Below, piece by piece: positions 61,938 to 64,000 of a stretch of DNA of 64,000 bases (within the stretch, counting starts at the first letter, position 1; each line of letters starts with the position of its first letter). The translations under genes and the position numbers were made by a program. The notes beneath the pieces were generated by a model. The model was given only the letters and a program-made list of their open reading frames with translations, searched no databases and was not told the DNA's origin. Source of the DNA: Neolewinella antarctica (lineage in GTDB: Bacteria > Bacteroidota > Bacteroidia > Chitinophagales > Saprospiraceae); the NCBI RefSeq assembly GCF_011927835.1, contig NZ_JAATJH010000004.1, forward strand, positions 359,656 through 423,655. The letters are read 5' to 3'.

Positions 61938-63326
61938 CTAAGCCTGCTTCATCGCCACGTAATGCTTGTAAAACCCAGGCACCGTCTCAATCCCCTTATA
62001 AAAATTCCAAAGCCCAAAGTGCTCATTAGGAGAGTGCAGCCCGTCCGTATCGAAGCCGAAGCCCATCAGGATCGTCTCGACCTCCAAAATCTCCTTGAAC
62101 TTGGCAATGATCGGAATCGAACCACCTTCATACATCGGTACCGGCTCCACACCAAAGGAATCTTTCATGGCCGCCGCCGCCGCGCGGTATTCTACCGTGT
62201 CGGTCGGCGTGACGTAAGGATTACCGCCGTGGTGGGCCGTGACGGTCACCTTTGCGTACTCCGGCGCAAGTGACTTGAAATGCTCCGTAAACTGGTCAGC
62301 AATTTTGTGCCAATCCTGCGTACTCACTAGCCGCATACTGATCTTCGCGCTGGCCTTGGCCGGGATGATCGTCTTGGAACCTTCCCCCATGAAGCCACCC
62401 CAGATGCCGTTGCAATCCAGCGTCGGGAGGATGCCGGTGCGCTCATAAGTGTGAAAACCCTCGCGGCCTTCGAGGCCGTAAACACCGGGGCTATCCATGT
62501 ATTCCTGCTCATCGAACGGCGCGTTGCGCATCATCTTCCGGTCGCGGTCGGAGGGGAAGTGGACGTCGTCGTAGAAGCCGGGGATGGTGATCTTGTTGTC
62601 GTCGTCCTTCAGGCTGGCGATCATCTTGGCCAGGGTGTTGATGGGGTTGGCGACGGCACCGCCGAATAGGCCGGAATGCATGTCGGCGCGGGCGGTCTGG
62701 ACGCTGACGTCCATGTAGGCCAGTCCACGGAGGCCGACGGTGATGCTCGGTACTTTTTTGCTCAGCAAACTCGTATCGGAGACCAAAATGACGTCCGATT
62801 TTAGCATTTCCTTGTGCTTGCGGATGAACGGCTCCAGGTGCGCGCTGCCAATTTCTTCCTCGCCTTCAATCATGAATTTGACGTTGCAGGGCAAGTTGTC
62901 CGTCTGGATCATTGCCTCGACGGCCTTCACGTGGAGGAACATTTGTCCTTTATCGTCCGTCGTGCCCCGTCCGAAAATGGCGCCGTCGGGGTGGAGATCG
63001 GTTTTTTTGATGACGGGTTCGAAGGGGTCCGAATTCCACTCATCGAGCGGGTCGGCGGGCTGCACGTCGTAGTGGCCGTAAACGAGGATCGTCGGTAGTT
63101 TTTCGTCGATGATTTTTTCGGCGTAGACGATCGGGTGGCCGTCGGTGGGGTAGAGCGCCGCCTTATCCAGGCCGGCGCGGACGAGGTATTCCTGCACGTG
63201 GACGGCGCACTGGTGCGTGTCGTCGTCGTGTTCGGTGGTCGTGCTCACGCTGGGGATGCGGAGGAGGGTAAAAAGTTCGTCGAGAAAGCGGTCGCGGTTG
63301 GCGTCGATGTACTGGGTCGTGGTCAT
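61938..63326 (-). CDS. M20 family dipeptidase
   Basis: A 462-residue zinc dipeptidase of the M20 family (carnosinase/PepV-like). Metal ligands are visible in VYGHYDVQPADP (His and Asp, about 82-93), GRGTTDDKGQMFLH (about 121-134, Asp) and MIEGEEEIGS (Glu, about 153-162); the dimerisation domain contains ADMHSGLFGGAVANPI. The start at 63326 (MTTTQYIDANRDRF) fits family length; the frame extends to 63407. Likely cytoplasmic, completing peptide use with the M1, M14 and DUF885 enzymes. Confidence 0.94.
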   Translation of the reverse strand: MTTTQYIDANRDRFLDELFTLLRIPSVSTTTEHDDDTHQCAVHVQEYLVRAGLDKAALYPTDGHPIVYAEKIIDEKLPTILVYGHYDVQPADPLDEWNSDPFEPVIKKTDLHPDGAIFGRGTTDDKGQMFLHVKAVEAMIQTDNLPCNVKFMIEGEEEIGSAHLEPFIRKHKEMLKSDVILVSDTSLLSKKVPSITVGLRGLAYMDVSVQTARADMHSGLFGGAVANPINTLAKMIASLKDDDNKITIPGFYDDVHFPSDRDRKMMRNAPFDEQEYMDSPGVYGLEGREGFHTYERTGILPTLDCNGIWGGFMGEGSKTIIPAKASAKISMRLVSTQDWHKIADQFTEHFKSLAPEYAKVTVTAHHGGNPYVTPTDTVEYRAAAAAMKDSFGVEPVPMYEGGSIPIIAKFKEILEVETILMGFGFDTDGLHSPNEHFGLWNFYKGIETVPGFYKHYVAMKQA

Positions 63327-63388
63327 TTGGCTTGATCTATTTGGTTGGGTAACGCGAACGGGCGGGTTGCGTTCGGAATTAGCGCGGG

Positions 63389-63405
63389 GGCGCGGTCGCG
63401 GGTGC
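63389..63405 (+). repeat. Dispersed GC-rich element, core copy
   Basis: GGCGCGGTCGCGGGTGC, the perfect 17-base core. Confidence 0.8.
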
Positions 63406-63471
63406 AAGGTTTAGTAGGACGGAAACTGAGCTCGATACGATACGGTAGCAGGGTTCTTTCACTAAAACCCT

Positions 63472-63520
63472 GCACCTGCGACGCGTTAGCTAGTCCCGTA
63501 CTTATTCGGGGCGACCGCGC
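63472..63520 (+). repeat. Composite dispersed element
   Basis: GCACCTGCGACGCG, then TTAGCTAG, then TCCCG..TCGGGG arms, ending GACCGCGC. Same architecture as in the SMP-30 gene. Confidence 0.75.
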
Positions 63521-63687
63521 AAAAATCGGTCTTGGATACTACTAGAAGACTAACGATAACAAGCATTAAAACAGTCACTATTCTCGCCAAACCGGAATTG
63601 GTGCCAAGTTAGATTGTCAAACCGACGTGACCTTGTTACCGCGCCGTCGTATTTTACCCACCCCAAACAAAAAATCAGCCTCACCCG

Positions 63688-64000
63688 ATGAAAGTAATCT
63701 CGCTCCTTCTTTTCCTAGCCATCCTGACGCTGGGCGCCTGTGGGTCGACCAAGTCACCACTCGCCACCGCCGCGGAGGTCACTAGTACCACTACCGACAC
63801 CATCCCACCGGGAAAAGACGAAAAAGCCGACAAGAAAGAACCGCCCTACAAAGACTACGATAAGGTCATCACCAAAGACGCCATTTCCCAGGCCGGCATG
63901 TTCGCCGTCCACCGCGTCGACGATGATTATTACTTCGAAATCCCCTTTTCCGAGCTGGACACGGATGTGCTACTCGTCAGCCGCATCGCCAAGATCCCCA
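63688..64000 (+). CDS. Zinc-dependent metalloprotease lipoprotein (DUF5117/DUF4953 type), 3' end beyond window
   Basis: The first 104 codons of a lipoprotein (lipobox LTLGAC, Cys18). After a low-complexity linker of Ser, Thr, Lys, Glu and Asp comes KDYDKVITKDAISQAGMFAVH, then YYFEIPFSELDTDVLLVSRIAK. This is the usual beginning of the large Bacteroidota zinc-dependent metalloproteases with DUF5118, DUF5117 and DUF4953 domains. The catalytic zinc motif lies beyond the window, so the enzyme activity cannot be checked here. Confidence 0.75.
   Translation, partial: MKVISLLLFLAILTLGACGSTKSPLATAAEVTSTTTDTIPPGKDEKADKKEPPYKDYDKVITKDAISQAGMFAVHRVDDDYYFEIPFSELDTDVLLVSRIAKIP

Larger units (their letters stand above)
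63327..63687. other. Repeat-rich gap before the last gene
   Basis: 361 bases. It holds a perfect dispersed-element core (63389-63405) and a composite copy (63472-63520) that can pair over GGTGCAAGGTT / AACCCTGCACC. No ORF or RNA gene was seen. Confidence 0.5.

Overview
The window is a contiguous piece of chromosome from a Bacteroidota bacterium, most likely a marine Saprospiria / Lewinella-like lineage. This is inferred from gene content (DUF2851, DUF6089-type and TSP3-OmpA outer-membrane proteins, DUF4197, LytS/LytTR pairs, many secreted M1/M14/M20/S41/DUF885 peptidases), from the fairly high GC content, and from promoters that match the Bacteroidota TAnnTTTG -7 box. I saw no rRNA, tRNA, CRISPR array, prophage, integrase or transposase gene. 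About 49 protein genes are supported; the first (Fic) and last (zinc metalloprotease) run off the window edges.

Layout. 1-7.2 kb: Fic protein (5' truncated), priA, folA, a DUF2851 protein and malic enzyme. 7.2-15.1 kb: a giant alpha-2-macroglobulin with an intact thioester motif and an S41 peptidase. 15.4-19 kb: a translationally coupled LytS-type kinase and LytTR regulator, then yifB/comM. 19.2-26.1 kb: a membrane protein with a PD-(D/E)XK-like N-terminus and SPOR-like C-terminus, rsgA, osmC, ileS and a DUF433 antitoxin-like gene. 26.4-34 kb: DUF885 lipoprotein, FMN reductase, two poorly known proteins, the iscS-iscU-iscA iron-sulfur operon, tadA and a lipoprotein. 34-41 kb: a one-piece propeller sensor kinase, an arsR/DUF6428 unit, an SMP-30 lipoprotein, a LytTR regulator and a HAD phosphatase. 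41-50.8 kb: M1 aminopeptidase, DUF6089 protein, YjbQ, GNAT, M14 carboxypeptidase, nadD, an aspartoacylase-like protein and a PAP2-like membrane protein. 50.8-64 kb: two OmpA proteins, a TPR protein, acyl-ACP thioesterase, a neutral zinc protease, DUF4197, folB with a long acidic tail, a small zf-HC2-like membrane protein, a SlyD-like isomerase, an M20 dipeptidase and the start of a DUF5117/DUF4953-type metalloprotease.

The most unusual signal is not a gene. A GC-rich dispersed element with core GGCGCGGTCGCGGGTGC (or its reverse complement) recurs roughly every few kilobases. Longer copies of about 50 bp carry two extra hairpin motifs. It lies between genes, over a promoter, at gene ends, and apparently in frame inside ileS (twice), the alpha-2-macroglobulin, an acyl-ACP thioesterase and the N-terminal linker of an SMP-30 lipoprotein. 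In those genes the frame used gives small neutral residues (AVAGA or APATA). Two near-identical long copies flank folB in inverted orientation. A second, unrelated class of intergenic hairpins is built from the tandem heptamer TAGGCGG. No transposase that could mobilise either is present here.
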